A stretch of DNA of 64,000 nucleotides from Chryseobacterium sp. SN22. Lineage in GTDB: Bacteria > Bacteroidota > Bacteroidia > Flavobacteriales > Weeksellaceae. A program made the position numbers and the translations under genes. Under the pieces are notes generated by a model, which saw nothing but the letters and a program-made list of their open reading frames with translations, did not search any database and had not been told where the DNA came from. The stretch covers positions 1 through 64,000 of the forward strand of contig NZ_VTSX01000011.1 of NCBI RefSeq assembly GCF_008329705.1, read 5' to 3'. Positions 50,156 through 60,333 of the stretch are shown piece by piece; position 1 is the stretch's first letter, and each line of letters begins with the position of its first letter.

Positions 50156-50280
50156 ATTAAGCTAGCGGTCAGGTAATAATATTTAAATGTTTTGTTAATT
50201 TAAAGACGGTATCTGCTCTAATTATTCTCTTAAAACTTAATTCTACAGTATAATAAGGTTCAAGAATAAATGGTTTTAAA

Positions 50281-50490
50281 TTATAACAATGGAATTAAAA
50301 TAGGTAAGCACATGAATTTAAAAGTACAGGAGCAGGATATCAGTGTCCAGAGATGGGATGAGGCATGATACATGTTAAATATTTCTTCCTCTGTACAGCG
50401 AATGAAGTTGCAGATGCGGGATAGCTTGATCCCGCTTTCTGAAACTTTTTTTCCATAAGATTTCCGACAAGAATATTCTTGAAAATTCAT
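50281..50490 (-). pseudogene. Frameshifted small helix-turn-helix protein
   Basis: The frame starts MNFQEYSCRKSYGKKVSESG, then GIKLSRICNFIRCTEEEIF with a HTH-like pattern. After residue 43 it loses sense; the expected continuation SLDTDILL appears in another frame. Proteins of this type (about 75-90 aa) are frequent in Chryseobacterium and commonly sit near transposase genes, as I recall; no transposase remains here. One frameshift is certain by this reading, so it is listed as a pseudogene. Confidence 0.5.
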
Positions 50491-50681
50491 ATTCTATAGT
50501 TGCTTATATGATTAACATAGAATTGTTATCAGCAGACTGGTATAGATAACTACAAAACATCTATAATGTTAGCAGAAATACAAATTGTATATTTGAAACC
50601 ATGGCCTGCCAACCTATACTCAGGAACTGAGAAGATAATTATATTACCGGATTGCTAAATATCAACAGTACAAATAAGCGA

Positions 50682-52241
50682 TTAATTGATAACGCAGTAA
50701 AACCTGAGATCATTTGTAGTGTTATTAGGATCATATTTTGCTCCGGATGTATCAGATGATGCCCACAAATAAAGAGTTATCGGACTTCCGGATGTATTGG
50801 AAATATCATAGATTGATCCTGAACAGGTTAAGCTTGCTCCGGCGAGTGTGTAATTCCGATTAAAAATATTTTGGCCAGAAGGTGAATAATTGGTAAAAGA
50901 TGAATTAGATGCAGATAAAGCCAGAAGCATAGCTGGCTGTCCTGTGTTCGGAAATGTAAACTGGGCCAGTACATATATTACACAGCTTTTAGTATTTGCA
51001 GGAATAGTAATGGAGGATCCGGTATAATAAAAGGTTGAACCATTTGTTATATTTACCGTATTTATAACCGCATTACCCGGGACGATCCCCTTAGTTTTCC
51101 AAGTTCCAACCCCGTCAGCATCAGAAGTAAGTACTTTATCGGCTCCTTGTGTACCGTCTACAATTTTAATTGCTCCGGCAGTAGAGCCATTATTGATTTC
51201 TAATTTGGTACTGGGATTAATCGTTCCTATTCCCACATTCACTGCTGAAGCCCCTGTCCCCCCCAAAACAAGGCTGTTGCTGGCACCTACCTTAGCGCCG
51301 TACCCGATTGCCGTGGCATTGGTAAGATTATTAGTATCCGCATCTGCACCGGTTCCTATAAAGGTATTGTTTCCGCCCGTAGTAATGGCCTGTCCTGCCA
51401 TATTTCCTACAGCGACATTATTGTTTGCCGTAGTACTGTTCCTTCCTGAGCTGTAGCCCAGGAAAGTATTGCCGCTTCCCGCCGTATTGCTGTTTCCCGC
51501 CTGATAGCCCATAAAAGCATTATACCCTCCGGTCGTGTTTGTGTTCCCTGCCCACGTTCCTACAAAAGCATTGGCATCACCGGTTGTGCTGCTGCTTCCG
51601 GAATTGTAGCCCATAAATACGTTGGAGTTTCCGGTGGTATTGGCAGTCCCCGAATAAGGTCCCATAAATATGTTGGAACTTCCCTGTGTATTGGCAAACC
51701 CCGCATTAGTACCTACAAATACGTTCAGGTTACCGGTGGTATTTGTTTTTCCGGAATTAATCCCCAGGGTAAGGTTATCGAAAACCGTTGTCCCGATGTA
51801 ACCGGCTAAATTATTGTTGGTTCTGATAACAAACGGATGGGCATCTGTGGTCCCGATAAAGTTGGTAGCAGGATCCGTACCTGCGTTACCTGCCATGTTC
51901 CAGTTAGTGGCTGCCGCAGCGTTGCCCATTTTCTGCCAAAGGCTTCCGTCAAAATAATAATAGCCCTCAGCAGTAATATTAGCTGTTTTGCTATCTGATA
52001 GGGTAACTGCTGCTGTAGCATAAAGGATAGTCCCTTTCTGGTCTGAACCATATTGTGCATTTCCGGCTTTGATCTGATCTCCGGTCAGCCTTGGTACTAG
52101 AATTCCTTCCGGTTTGCTGCCATCTGTGCTTTTGGCCGTGACGTCTAAAGTAGCTTTGGGGCCCTGGTTATTAATGCCTACCTGTGAATATATCGCAGCT
52201 GAAAATAATAACGCAGCTCCAACAGATAATTTTTTTTTCAT
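50682..52241 (-). CDS. Exported surface protein with seven 17-residue repeats
   Basis: A 519-aa protein with signal MKKKLSVGAALLFSAAIYS-Q. Residues 20-110 are the N-terminal module shared with the two lectin-like proteins next door (VGINNQGPKATLDV, PRLTGDQIKAG, YYYFDGSLWQKMG). Residues about 169-294 hold seven consecutive 17-residue units of pattern xxNxFxGxxAGxxNTTG, expected to stack as a beta-solenoid. A YadA-head-like stretch (ATAIGYGAKVGASNSLVLGG) and VGIGTINPSTKLEI follow. The last 110 residues form a separate beta domain with two Cys, ending RFYCVIN. No T9SS tail is visible. A perfect 19-bp-spaced promoter lies 74 bp upstream. A structural or adhesive role is inferred. Confidence 0.78.
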   Translation of the reverse strand: MKKKLSVGAALLFSAAIYSQVGINNQGPKATLDVTAKSTDGSKPEGILVPRLTGDQIKAGNAQYGSDQKGTILYATAAVTLSDSKTANITAEGYYYFDGSLWQKMGNAAAATNWNMAGNAGTDPATNFIGTTDAHPFVIRTNNNLAGYIGTTVFDNLTLGINSGKTNTTGNLNVFVGTNAGFANTQGSSNIFMGPYSGTANTTGNSNVFMGYNSGSSSTTGDANAFVGTWAGNTNTTGGYNAFMGYQAGNSNTAGSGNTFLGYSSGRNSTTANNNVAVGNMAGQAITTGGNNTFIGTGADADTNNLTNATAIGYGAKVGASNSLVLGGTGASAVNVGIGTINPSTKLEINNGSTAGAIKIVDGTQGADKVLTSDADGVGTWKTKGIVPGNAVINTVNITNGSTFYYTGSSITIPANTKSCVIYVLAQFTFPNTGQPAMLLALSASNSSFTNYSPSGQNIFNRNYTLAGASLTCSGSIYDISNTSGSPITLYLWASSDTSGAKYDPNNTTNDLRFYCVIN

Positions 52242-52314
52242 GTCTGTAAAAATTGTATTTTGAAAATTATTGTATAATTATAGATTATAGAAACCTTTTG
52301 ATAGAATAATCCCG

Positions 52315-52344
52315 CAAAGATAACTTTTAAATTATACTGATCAA
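52315..52344 (-). promoter_or_regulatory. Promoter of the repeat-protein gene
   Basis: On the minus strand TTG (complement 52342-52344), 19 bp, then TATCTTTG (complement 52315-52322): an exact match to the Bacteroidota consensus with the preferred spacing. Confidence 0.75.
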
Positions 52345-52744
52345 GTGTATATTGAATATAATATGGTTATTTTAAATTAAGGTTAATATGATCTCGTCCC
52401 ACATGATATATGAAATCATAGTGTACAGAGGTGGATAAGGTTATAATTTTTGCTTTATTAGAAAAGCTGTTTAAACTTTTATTCTCTGGGAAAAAATAGA
52501 AAAAGTAAGATGATGAAGGCTTATCCAAGTTTTATTGATTCTTTCAAACTTTATCAGTAAATTACCCAGCCGGGCATTTGCTCTTTCTATTTTAAATAAC
52601 CTTACATCTCATATAATACCTTTAAAATATTATCTATATCCTGCTAAATAATTTGGGTTAGGGTCAGCGTGTCTTTCACAGAAAGCTAAACGGCTTCACT
52701 TATGTTTAAATGGCCCTATTATATTTATATAGTTTCACGAAAAA
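52345..52744. other. Intergenic region between surface-protein genes
   Basis: About 400 AT-rich bases, with no gene recognised. Confidence 0.5.
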
Positions 52745-52795
52745 ACCATAAAATAAGCGACCCCCTTTTGAGAGTCGCCTTATTTCTCTGTATCA
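52745..52795 (-). terminator. Terminator of the lectin-like gene pair
   Basis: AAATAAGCGAC (plus strand) pairs with GTCGCCTTATTT apart from a one-base bulge. On the minus strand the stem is followed by TATGGTTTTTT. Confidence 0.55.
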
Positions 52796-52806
52796 GGCAG
52801 GTACTG

Positions 52807-53769
52807 CTACTGCTGAAATTCCACGATAAAACCGCTGATACTGCCATTGTCAGCCGGCAGGTCATTCCAGGGATGGATCGAGATATAACCATTTTTTGTT
52901 GCAGTTACACCATCATTTTTCCCATAAGTATGGACGAAGCCTTCGCCGGAATTTGTATTATTGGGTTCGTTGTTATAGAACCAGTTTATTTTCCGGACAG
53001 CTGAAAGGCCTCCTGCGCTGTAATCATGAAGAGGCTGTTCGCCTGTGATCCATTTTTCTTCCGGATCCGGCGTAAGGGCAGATCCTGCTTCCCAGGAAAA
53101 TTTCACAAAGCCCATCCAGGTTCTCTGTGTATCGAAAATGACATGATTGGTAAGAAGGTTCTGTTCTATATACTTCCATTCATCATCGGTAGTATACGTA
53201 GCCAGGTATCCGCCCATATTTTTTGCTGCAGTATAGGCATCAAACCAGCTGAGCGCTCCGCTTCCGGAATAAGCAGCATAGGTGTGGCCATTTACCGTAT
53301 AGGTGATGGCTCCTTCTTTCGTATAGGTATTGCTTCCTATCGTAAGGGTAACAGGCGCCGAAGAAGCGGTTGCCGTCTTGCTCGGAACATAGCCCAGAAT
53401 ATTGGCATCCACCGATGTTGAATAACTGATTACGGTCGTATTGGTAACACTCCCCATATTTCTCCATATGCTGCCATCGAAATAGTAACATCCAGCCGAC
53501 GTGATATTAGCCGTTTTCGTATCGGCAGCCGTAGGAATTGAGGTAGCATAGACGATAGCACCGGTTTGTGCAGCAGTATACTTTGATCCGGCACTTTTGA
53601 TCTGGTCACCGGTCAATCGTGGCATTCCTATCCCCTCGGAAGTGGTTCCGTCGGTTTTTACAGGATCTATTTGAACGGTGGCGAGAACACTTTTAGTCGA
53701 TATACCCATCTGTGCATAAGCAGGAATGCTGCATCCGACAAATGCTGCCCATAATAAACATTTTTTCAT
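52807..53769 (-). CDS. Exported C-type-lectin-like surface protein 1
   Basis: A 320-aa protein. Signal MKKCLLWAAFVGCSIPAYA-Q. The shared N-terminal module (about 20-110) reads MGISTKSVLATVQIDPVKT, MPRLTGDQIKSAG, YYFDGSIWRNMG. From about residue 160 a C-type lectin fold follows: YAAYSGSGALSWFDAYTAAKNMGGYLATYTT (helix 1 region, in parts), TWMGFVKFSWEAG, EKWITGEQP, the ligand-site NNEPNN and the HPWNDLPADN calcium-site motif, and FIVEFQQ at the end. EPN and WND are the motifs of mannose-type Ca-dependent lectins. The usual disulfide cysteines are missing. It follows its paralogue by 16 bp. Confidence 0.8.
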   Translation of the reverse strand: MKKCLLWAAFVGCSIPAYAQMGISTKSVLATVQIDPVKTDGTTSEGIGMPRLTGDQIKSAGSKYTAAQTGAIVYATSIPTAADTKTANITSAGCYYFDGSIWRNMGSVTNTTVISYSTSVDANILGYVPSKTATASSAPVTLTIGSNTYTKEGAITYTVNGHTYAAYSGSGALSWFDAYTAAKNMGGYLATYTTDDEWKYIEQNLLTNHVIFDTQRTWMGFVKFSWEAGSALTPDPEEKWITGEQPLHDYSAGGLSAVRKINWFYNNEPNNTNSGEGFVHTYGKNDGVTATKNGYISIHPWNDLPADNGSISGFIVEFQQ

Positions 53770-53785
53770 TTGATCTTCAGCTTTG

Positions 53786-54751
53786 TTATTGTTGAAATTC
53801 TACGATAAATCCGGTAGTGGCTGTCGTATTGGCTACTACATCATTCCAGGTATGGGTGGAAGTATAACCGTTATATGTTTTAGTACCGCTGTTCTTTGGT
53901 AAGGTAATGACGAATCCTTCCGTTCCTCCTGAATTGTTAGGTTCTCCGGTATTGAACCAATTCGACTTTCTTACAGCACTGGTACCGCCTGCACTGTAAT
54001 CGTGAAGCGGCTGTTCTCCCGTAATCCATTTTTCTTCGGGATCAGGAGTAAGGGCTGCCCCGGCAAACCAGGAAAATTTGGCAAAACCGATCCATGTCTG
54101 CTGGCTGTCGAATGCTGCTGCACTAAGAAGGTTGGTTTCTACCTGCTTCCACTCTTCATCGGTGGTAAAAGTAGCCAGGTAACCGCCCATATTTTTGCAG
54201 GCATCATAGGCGTTGTACCACGTAATCCCTGCTGCAGACGCAGAATAAGCTGCATAGCTGTGCCCGTTATACGTATAAGTACCGGTCCGGGTTGCAGTAA
54301 CGCCGTTTACGGTAACTGTAGAGGGTGCATTGTTAACGGCAGTAGCGGTATTGCTCGGGACATACCCAAGAATATTCGGGTCGATCACCGAACTGATGCT
54401 TAATGTGGTGGTCGTACTTTGCGCACCCATGCCGCGCCATATCCCTCCGTCAAAATAATAATAGCCCGGTGCGGTAATATTTGCTGTTTTGGCAGTGGAT
54501 GTTGATGGTGCCGAGGTTGCATAGACAATTACTCCGGTGTGGGCCGAGGTATATCTGGAATCGGCAGCTGTAAGCTGGTTTCCGGTAAGCCTTGGAGCGA
54601 TTACCCCTTCGGCAGTGGTGCCATCCGTATTCTTGGGCGCAACATCCAAGGTCGCTCTGGGAGAAGTCGTATTTATCCCTACTTGAGCTTTAATACGAGG
54701 CACCGACAAAGTAACTGACAGGACAGCTGCCAGTAGTAAATTTCTTTTCAT
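53786..54751 (-). CDS. Exported C-type-lectin-like surface protein 2
   Basis: A 321-aa paralogue of the next gene and first in the pair. Signal MKRNLLLAAVLSVTLSVPRIKA-Q; N-terminal module with VGINTTSPRATLDVAPK, APRLTGNQLTAAD and YYYFDGGIWRGMG. The lectin domain from about 160 has YAAYSASAAGITWYNAYDAC, KNMGGYLATFTTDEEWK, TWIGFAKFSW, EKWITGEQP, GEPNNSGGTEGF with EPN, and THTWNDVVAN with WND. Only one Cys is found in the domain, so it should be disulfide-free, in contrast to animal C-type lectins. Sugar binding is suggested by the two motifs but not shown. The pair is one operon behind a TATTTTTG promoter box. Confidence 0.8.
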   Translation of the reverse strand: MKRNLLLAAVLSVTLSVPRIKAQVGINTTSPRATLDVAPKNTDGTTAEGVIAPRLTGNQLTAADSRYTSAHTGVIVYATSAPSTSTAKTANITAPGYYYFDGGIWRGMGAQSTTTTLSISSVIDPNILGYVPSNTATAVNNAPSTVTVNGVTATRTGTYTYNGHSYAAYSASAAGITWYNAYDACKNMGGYLATFTTDEEWKQVETNLLSAAAFDSQQTWIGFAKFSWFAGAALTPDPEEKWITGEQPLHDYSAGGTSAVRKSNWFNTGEPNNSGGTEGFVITLPKNSGTKTYNGYTSTHTWNDVVANTTATTGFIVEFQQ

Positions 54752-54776
54752 TATGGTAATTTTTGCAAATTTTTTT

Positions 54777-54784
54777 CAAAAATA
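54777..54784 (-). promoter_or_regulatory. -7 box TATTTTTG of the lectin-like gene pair
   Basis: The complement of 54777-54784 is a perfect TAnnTTTG, 25 bp before the start codon. Confidence 0.5.
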
Positions 54785-55587
54785 TGCAAAAAAAAATGAG
54801 TTGTCACTGCTTTAACATTAAAATAAATCTGATATATTTCAACTTTTCCGTTATCGAAAATGATACGGACAGGTAAATCCCTGAATATAAATGCCGAAAG
54901 TATTTATATAAACATTTAAGTCATAAAACTGTGATTATTAAAAATTTAGAAATCAATCCCGCATACTTCCCGCTTAAAATATTAATTCAAAAAATCGGTA
55001 CCGCTGGATTCTTTTGGCATCACCGTATAAGTGCAATTTTAATAAAAGATAATTATGCATGATGCGGACAACGACAATGAATGGAAATATTCTGATGTCA
55101 GGAAAACACAAAATTTTTAACCCGTTTTTATTATTACTATTCTTATTCGGGTATCTATTATCGATAATCAGTAGCATCAGTTCAGGAGTATAAAACTAAG
55201 TCAACAGCCCTTTGGTTAAGCAAGTCGGCAAGTGAAACGATCTTAATCTCCTGTTGTAACCGCCGACCACGCACCCTCCCTACCTCTACACTCCGGAACA
55301 TTGAAAATTATTAAGCATCAGTATTGAGTTTTCCCCTGAAATGAGCCTTATTTTTTCATTCCGGTAAGGAAAATTAGTTTTCTGAATTATGATCTTACAC
55401 CTAAGACCCGATGCCGGATGGCATATCGTTTGAAACTATCAAAACATCACATCACATCCATTGTATCAATGCAAAAAAAACTACCTATACTATTGACCTT
55501 TAAGCTATAAATGAATTTAAAATTCTTCCTTACCACTACATCTTTACCAACATAGCCTCCGGCTATACTATTGAACCTACTTTAAAT
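54785..55587. other. Long intergenic region between lectin-like pair and decarboxylase
   Basis: About 800 bases, with no gene that I can support. A small palindrome ATAGCC-TCC-GGCTAT lies at 55552-55566, 21 bp before the decarboxylase start, and may be regulatory. Confidence 0.45.
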
Positions 55588-57297
55588 ATGGATAAGCTAA
55601 CAAGACATAATTTTGAAAATGATGTCAAAACTGAAGATTTTAATATTAAAAAGTTTTTTGCTTCCCCTATTCAGGACGAAAGCAACAATACTTTCGCTGC
55701 CATCATGTCAGAAGCCATGAAAGGCATTAACTCTCTAAAACCCACAGGCAGGAACAGCAGTGCATTTTTAGGTAAAAACCCCGAACTTACCGTTACAAGG
55801 GAGAACGCCCGGAAAGCAGTTTTAAGACCGGAAGGCGAATCCTTTACCGAAGTATTGAATCATGTTATCTCCACATTCGAAGGTTTACCCAATTGGGGAC
55901 ATCCTCTGAACATGACCAATATCTGTCCGCAGGAAAATTATGCGGCCATAGCCGCATCAATGCTCACTCAGATGTTTTCACCCAATATCCTGGAAGCGGA
56001 ATATGCCTGGAACACATCCATTGCCGAGCTGGAGTCTTCTGCTATGTTAGCGGATATGGCAGGCTGGAATTCTGAGAAATCGGGGGGTATATGTACTTAC
56101 GGAGGTTCCGGCTGTTGGATGTATCAGTTAAAATACGCATTAAGCCGGGTTCTGCCCGATTCAAGGCAACAGGGAATCAGAACAGATGCCAAAGTATTAT
56201 GTTCTGAACAGGCCCATTACGCCATGTTAAACAGCACAGACTGGACCGGGCTCGGCATGAATAACATCATTAAAATAAACACACTTCCGGATACAAACAC
56301 AATGGATATTACACACCTGGAGCAGGTGATCAAAGAATGTTCGGACAACCACGTTCCGATTGCATCGGTTGTGTGTACCATGGCTACAACCGACGCATGC
56401 GCTTTTGATCCCGTGAAAAAAGTAAGGGAACTGATCGACCGCTATCCTAACAATCCCGAATACGGAAAAGCCTTATTATACTGTGATGCTGTCATCGGAT
56501 GGTCCTGGCTGGCATTTAAAGACTATGATTTCGCAGCCAACCCTCAGAATTTTCCGGAGACTGTTCTGGAATCAGCCCGAAAAAATGGTGAAGCCATCAG
56601 GGAAATTCAATATGCCGATGCATTTGGGGTTGATTTTCACAAAAATTTTTCTCCTTTAATAAGCAGTGTTTTCGTTTACAAAGACAGGTATGAGTTTGAA
56701 GACCTGCTGAAGCGCGAAAGTTCAGCTTACCTGCAGGAACGGGGGGATTATAATCCTCATAATTATACCTTGGAAGTGTCCCGTTCTGCCGGAGGGTCCA
56801 TGGCTGCCTGGGCCACCTTAAAATTTTTGGGAATTCAGGGCATCCAGCATGTTCTGGCTCATGGGCTGAAAAATAAACACTATATGCTTGAACAGTTGGA
56901 ACCGTATCCTGATATGACCTGTATAAACACAGCAGATAACGGTGCTGTTCTATTACTGAGAATTTATCCTGAAGGTACCGATGCCGCTTTGCAATATCAG
57001 AAGGAGCTGGCTGATAAAAATTTTCGGAATACATTGGCTGAACATAATACAATTATTGAAAAAACAGCAGATTTATTATGGAAGTGGTTCAGGGAGGAAA
57101 AACAGATTGACGGCAAACGGACTCCTTATCTTAGTATCACCAAAGGATTCAGACCTGCCGTATATAATACAGATCCATCGGATCATGAAGCTGTTATTTA
57201 TGCTTTAAAAGTCTATCCGGTAAGTCCTTATATCACCAAATCTGATATGCAGCATGCTCTTTATTGTATACGAATGGCCCGAAATGAAGTGGTTTGA
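55588..57297 (+). CDS. PLP-dependent group II amino-acid decarboxylase
   Basis: A 569-aa enzyme. The N-terminal part carries WGHPLNMTNICPQENYAAI (about 110-128) with NWGHP-like substrate contact and ILEAEYAWNTSIAELE. The PLP core shows GGICTYGGSGCWMYQLKYAL (about 170-190), the His that stacks on PLP in CSEQAHYAMLN, the Asp in LLYCDAVIGWSW and the PLP lysine at residue 352 in GVDFHKNFSP. The order matches aromatic or acidic amino-acid decarboxylases of the DOPA/glutamate type. The W normally following HK is Asn here, so the subtype is unclear; tyrosine, glutamate and diaminobutyrate are all possible. No amino-acid antiporter gene is adjacent, so it is not evidently part of an acid-resistance system. 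Confidence 0.87.
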   Translation: MDKLTRHNFENDVKTEDFNIKKFFASPIQDESNNTFAAIMSEAMKGINSLKPTGRNSSAFLGKNPELTVTRENARKAVLRPEGESFTEVLNHVISTFEGLPNWGHPLNMTNICPQENYAAIAASMLTQMFSPNILEAEYAWNTSIAELESSAMLADMAGWNSEKSGGICTYGGSGCWMYQLKYALSRVLPDSRQQGIRTDAKVLCSEQAHYAMLNSTDWTGLGMNNIIKINTLPDTNTMDITHLEQVIKECSDNHVPIASVVCTMATTDACAFDPVKKVRELIDRYPNNPEYGKALLYCDAVIGWSWLAFKDYDFAANPQNFPETVLESARKNGEAIREIQYADAFGVDFHKNFSPLISSVFVYKDRYEFEDLLKRESSAYLQERGDYNPHNYTLEVSRSAGGSMAAWATLKFLGIQGIQHVLAHGLKNKHYMLEQLEPYPDMTCINTADNGAVLLLRIYPEGTDAALQYQKELADKNFRNTLAEHNTIIEKTADLLWKWFREEKQIDGKRTPYLSITKGFRPAVYNTDPSDHEAVIYALKVYPVSPYITKSDMQHALYCIRMARNEVV

Positions 57298-57373
57298 AAA
57301 ACGGTTTAATGTATGGTTTCGCTTCTATAAAATATAACCCAACTGTTCAAAAGGGAAACTTAAATACCGGTTA

Positions 57374-58294
57374 TTACCCGAATGACTTTCTGAATTCCAA
57401 GGGAGAAACATTGGTCTTTGTCTTGAAAAGCTTGCTGAAAGATTGTGAATGCTCAAAGCCCAACCCATAAGCGATTTCCGAAACGGACAGATTGGTCCTT
57501 GATAATTTTTCTTTAGCCTTTTCTATGATGGCGTTCTGAATGTATTGCTGGGTATTCAGCCCGGTAAGTGAACTCAGCATATCACTCAGGTATCGCTGCG
57601 ACTGCTTTAGTTCCGTACTGATGTATTTTACGGACGGCAACCCGTTTTTAAGGCTGTTTTCTTCTTCGAAATAACTGTTTAGAAGTCGGTCCAGAGCAGT
57701 GATGATGTCATGGTTGACTGCTTTCCGGGTAATAAACTGCCTGTTGTAAAAACGGTTGCTGTAATTCAGTAACAAATCGATCTGGGATACCAGAACGTCT
57801 TGGCTGTAGGCATCGATGTTATTGTCTAGTTCACCTGCGATTACAGCAAATAAACCGGCTATAATTTCTTTTTCCTTTGCCGATAAAAACAAGGCTTCCG
57901 AAACATCATACGAGAAAAATCCGTAATTATTCAACGTGCTTCCCAATGGATAAGTCCGGATAAAATCCGGATGAAAATACAGGGCCATCCCTTCATAACT
58001 TTCCACCTCTTCAGGCGGAAAAACGATCTGTTTCGGCTTAAGAAAGGCCAATCCGCCTTCTTCAAAATCATAATATCCCTGTCCGTACTTTATTTGTCCC
58101 GTGAAGGAAGGCTTAAAGGAAATTTTGTAAAAATCAAGACTTATTCTGTTCCCTTTGGGAAAAATTCCGATCGGAACCTTATTATAATCAACCAATGCAA
58201 TCAACGGATGTAATGGTGCAGGAAGCTCCAGAATACGCATCAGCTGGGAGATGCTTTTGATGTGATGGATGTCGGGTTGAGGTTGCATTTTCAT
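57374..58294 (-). CDS. AraC-family transcription regulator
   Basis: A 306-aa protein. The N-terminal half is a cupin-type AraC_N domain (FYKISFKPSFTGQIKYGQGYYDF in parts, FLKPKQIVFPPEEVESYEG, LYFHPDFIRTYPLG). The C-terminal AraC domain has TELKQSQRYLSDMLSSLTGLN (about 225-245) and LSRTNLSVSEIAYGLGFEH with SQSFSKLFKTKTNVSPLEFRK. It follows the SDR gene by 12 bp as the last gene of a three-gene operon with SDR and AKR, so it probably regulates its own operon. This gene set resembles aldehyde and carbonyl detoxification modules common in flavobacteria. Confidence 0.9.
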   Translation of the reverse strand: MKMQPQPDIHHIKSISQLMRILELPAPLHPLIALVDYNKVPIGIFPKGNRISLDFYKISFKPSFTGQIKYGQGYYDFEEGGLAFLKPKQIVFPPEEVESYEGMALYFHPDFIRTYPLGSTLNNYGFFSYDVSEALFLSAKEKEIIAGLFAVIAGELDNNIDAYSQDVLVSQIDLLLNYSNRFYNRQFITRKAVNHDIITALDRLLNSYFEEENSLKNGLPSVKYISTELKQSQRYLSDMLSSLTGLNTQQYIQNAIIEKAKEKLSRTNLSVSEIAYGLGFEHSQSFSKLFKTKTNVSPLEFRKSFG

Positions 58295-58306
58295 TAACGA
58301 ATTTAA

Positions 58307-59044
58307 TCAATTTTGTTTTGACGGACGAATAACAAGATCCCCTATTTCAACATCCTCCGGCTGGCTTATTGCATACATCACGGCGTTGGCAACGGCCATG
58401 GGATCGATGCCCATCTGTTCCATTCCTTTCTGAACCATCGTTTTCATTTCTTCATTCTTGATATTTTCCGCAAAATCCGTTTTTACGAATCCAGGTGAAA
58501 TGCCTGTTATGCGTATGCTGCCGTCTGACTCCTGGCGAAATGCTTCTGCAATGGTACGGACGGCATTTTTAGTTCCTGCATAAATGCCCTGCATCGGTAC
58601 AATCTTTAATCCTGAGGTCGAAATGATATTCACGATATGTCCCGATTGCTGTCTTTTGAAAACAGGAATTGCCGCCGCCATTCCGTACAAAACGCCTTTA
58701 AGGTTAACATCAATCATATCTTCCCATCCTTCAAGATCGAGTTCATCAATTCGGCTCAATTGACTGATACCGGCATTATTGACCATCACATCCAGTCTTC
58801 CGTATTGCTCAACAGCGGCATTCACAAACCGGACCAGGCCGGCTTTATTTTTCACATCAATTTCAATACCGATGGCTTCACCTCCGGCGGTTTTAATTTC
58901 CGCCGTCAGCTTATTTAACTTTTCGGTATTTCTTGCCCCCAGAACAACTTTTGCTCCGTTTTCAGCCAGTTTTATGGCCGTAGCTCTGCCGATTCCTGCA
59001 CTTGCGCCTGTAACGGCAATTACTTTTCCTTTGATATTTTCCAT
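58307..59044 (-). CDS. Short-chain dehydrogenase/reductase
   Basis: A 245-aa classical SDR. Cofactor motif VTGASAGIGRATA (about 11-23), GARNTEKLNKL (Arg suggests NADPH), VNNAGIS (about 88-94), catalytic Ser in NIISTSGL and Tyr-Lys in GIYAGTKNAVRTIAEAFR. The end (MYAISQPEDVEIGDLVIRPSKQ) resembles the YdfG-like serine or 3-hydroxy-acid dehydrogenase group. It is the middle gene of the AKR-SDR-AraC operon, with 9 and 12 bp spacers. The substrate is unknown; a carbonyl reductase role fits its neighbours. Confidence 0.92.
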   Translation of the reverse strand: MENIKGKVIAVTGASAGIGRATAIKLAENGAKVVLGARNTEKLNKLTAEIKTAGGEAIGIEIDVKNKAGLVRFVNAAVEQYGRLDVMVNNAGISQLSRIDELDLEGWEDMIDVNLKGVLYGMAAAIPVFKRQQSGHIVNIISTSGLKIVPMQGIYAGTKNAVRTIAEAFRQESDGSIRITGISPGFVKTDFAENIKNEEMKTMVQKGMEQMGIDPMAVANAVMYAISQPEDVEIGDLVIRPSKQN

Positions 59045-59053
59045 TCTCTGTTG

Positions 59054-60333
<1,280 letters not shown>

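Noticed and set aside
54974..55177. Minus-strand 67-codon frame in the intergenic region
   Set aside because: It has no start-region signals and an unstructured, AT-driven composition; no support beyond being open.
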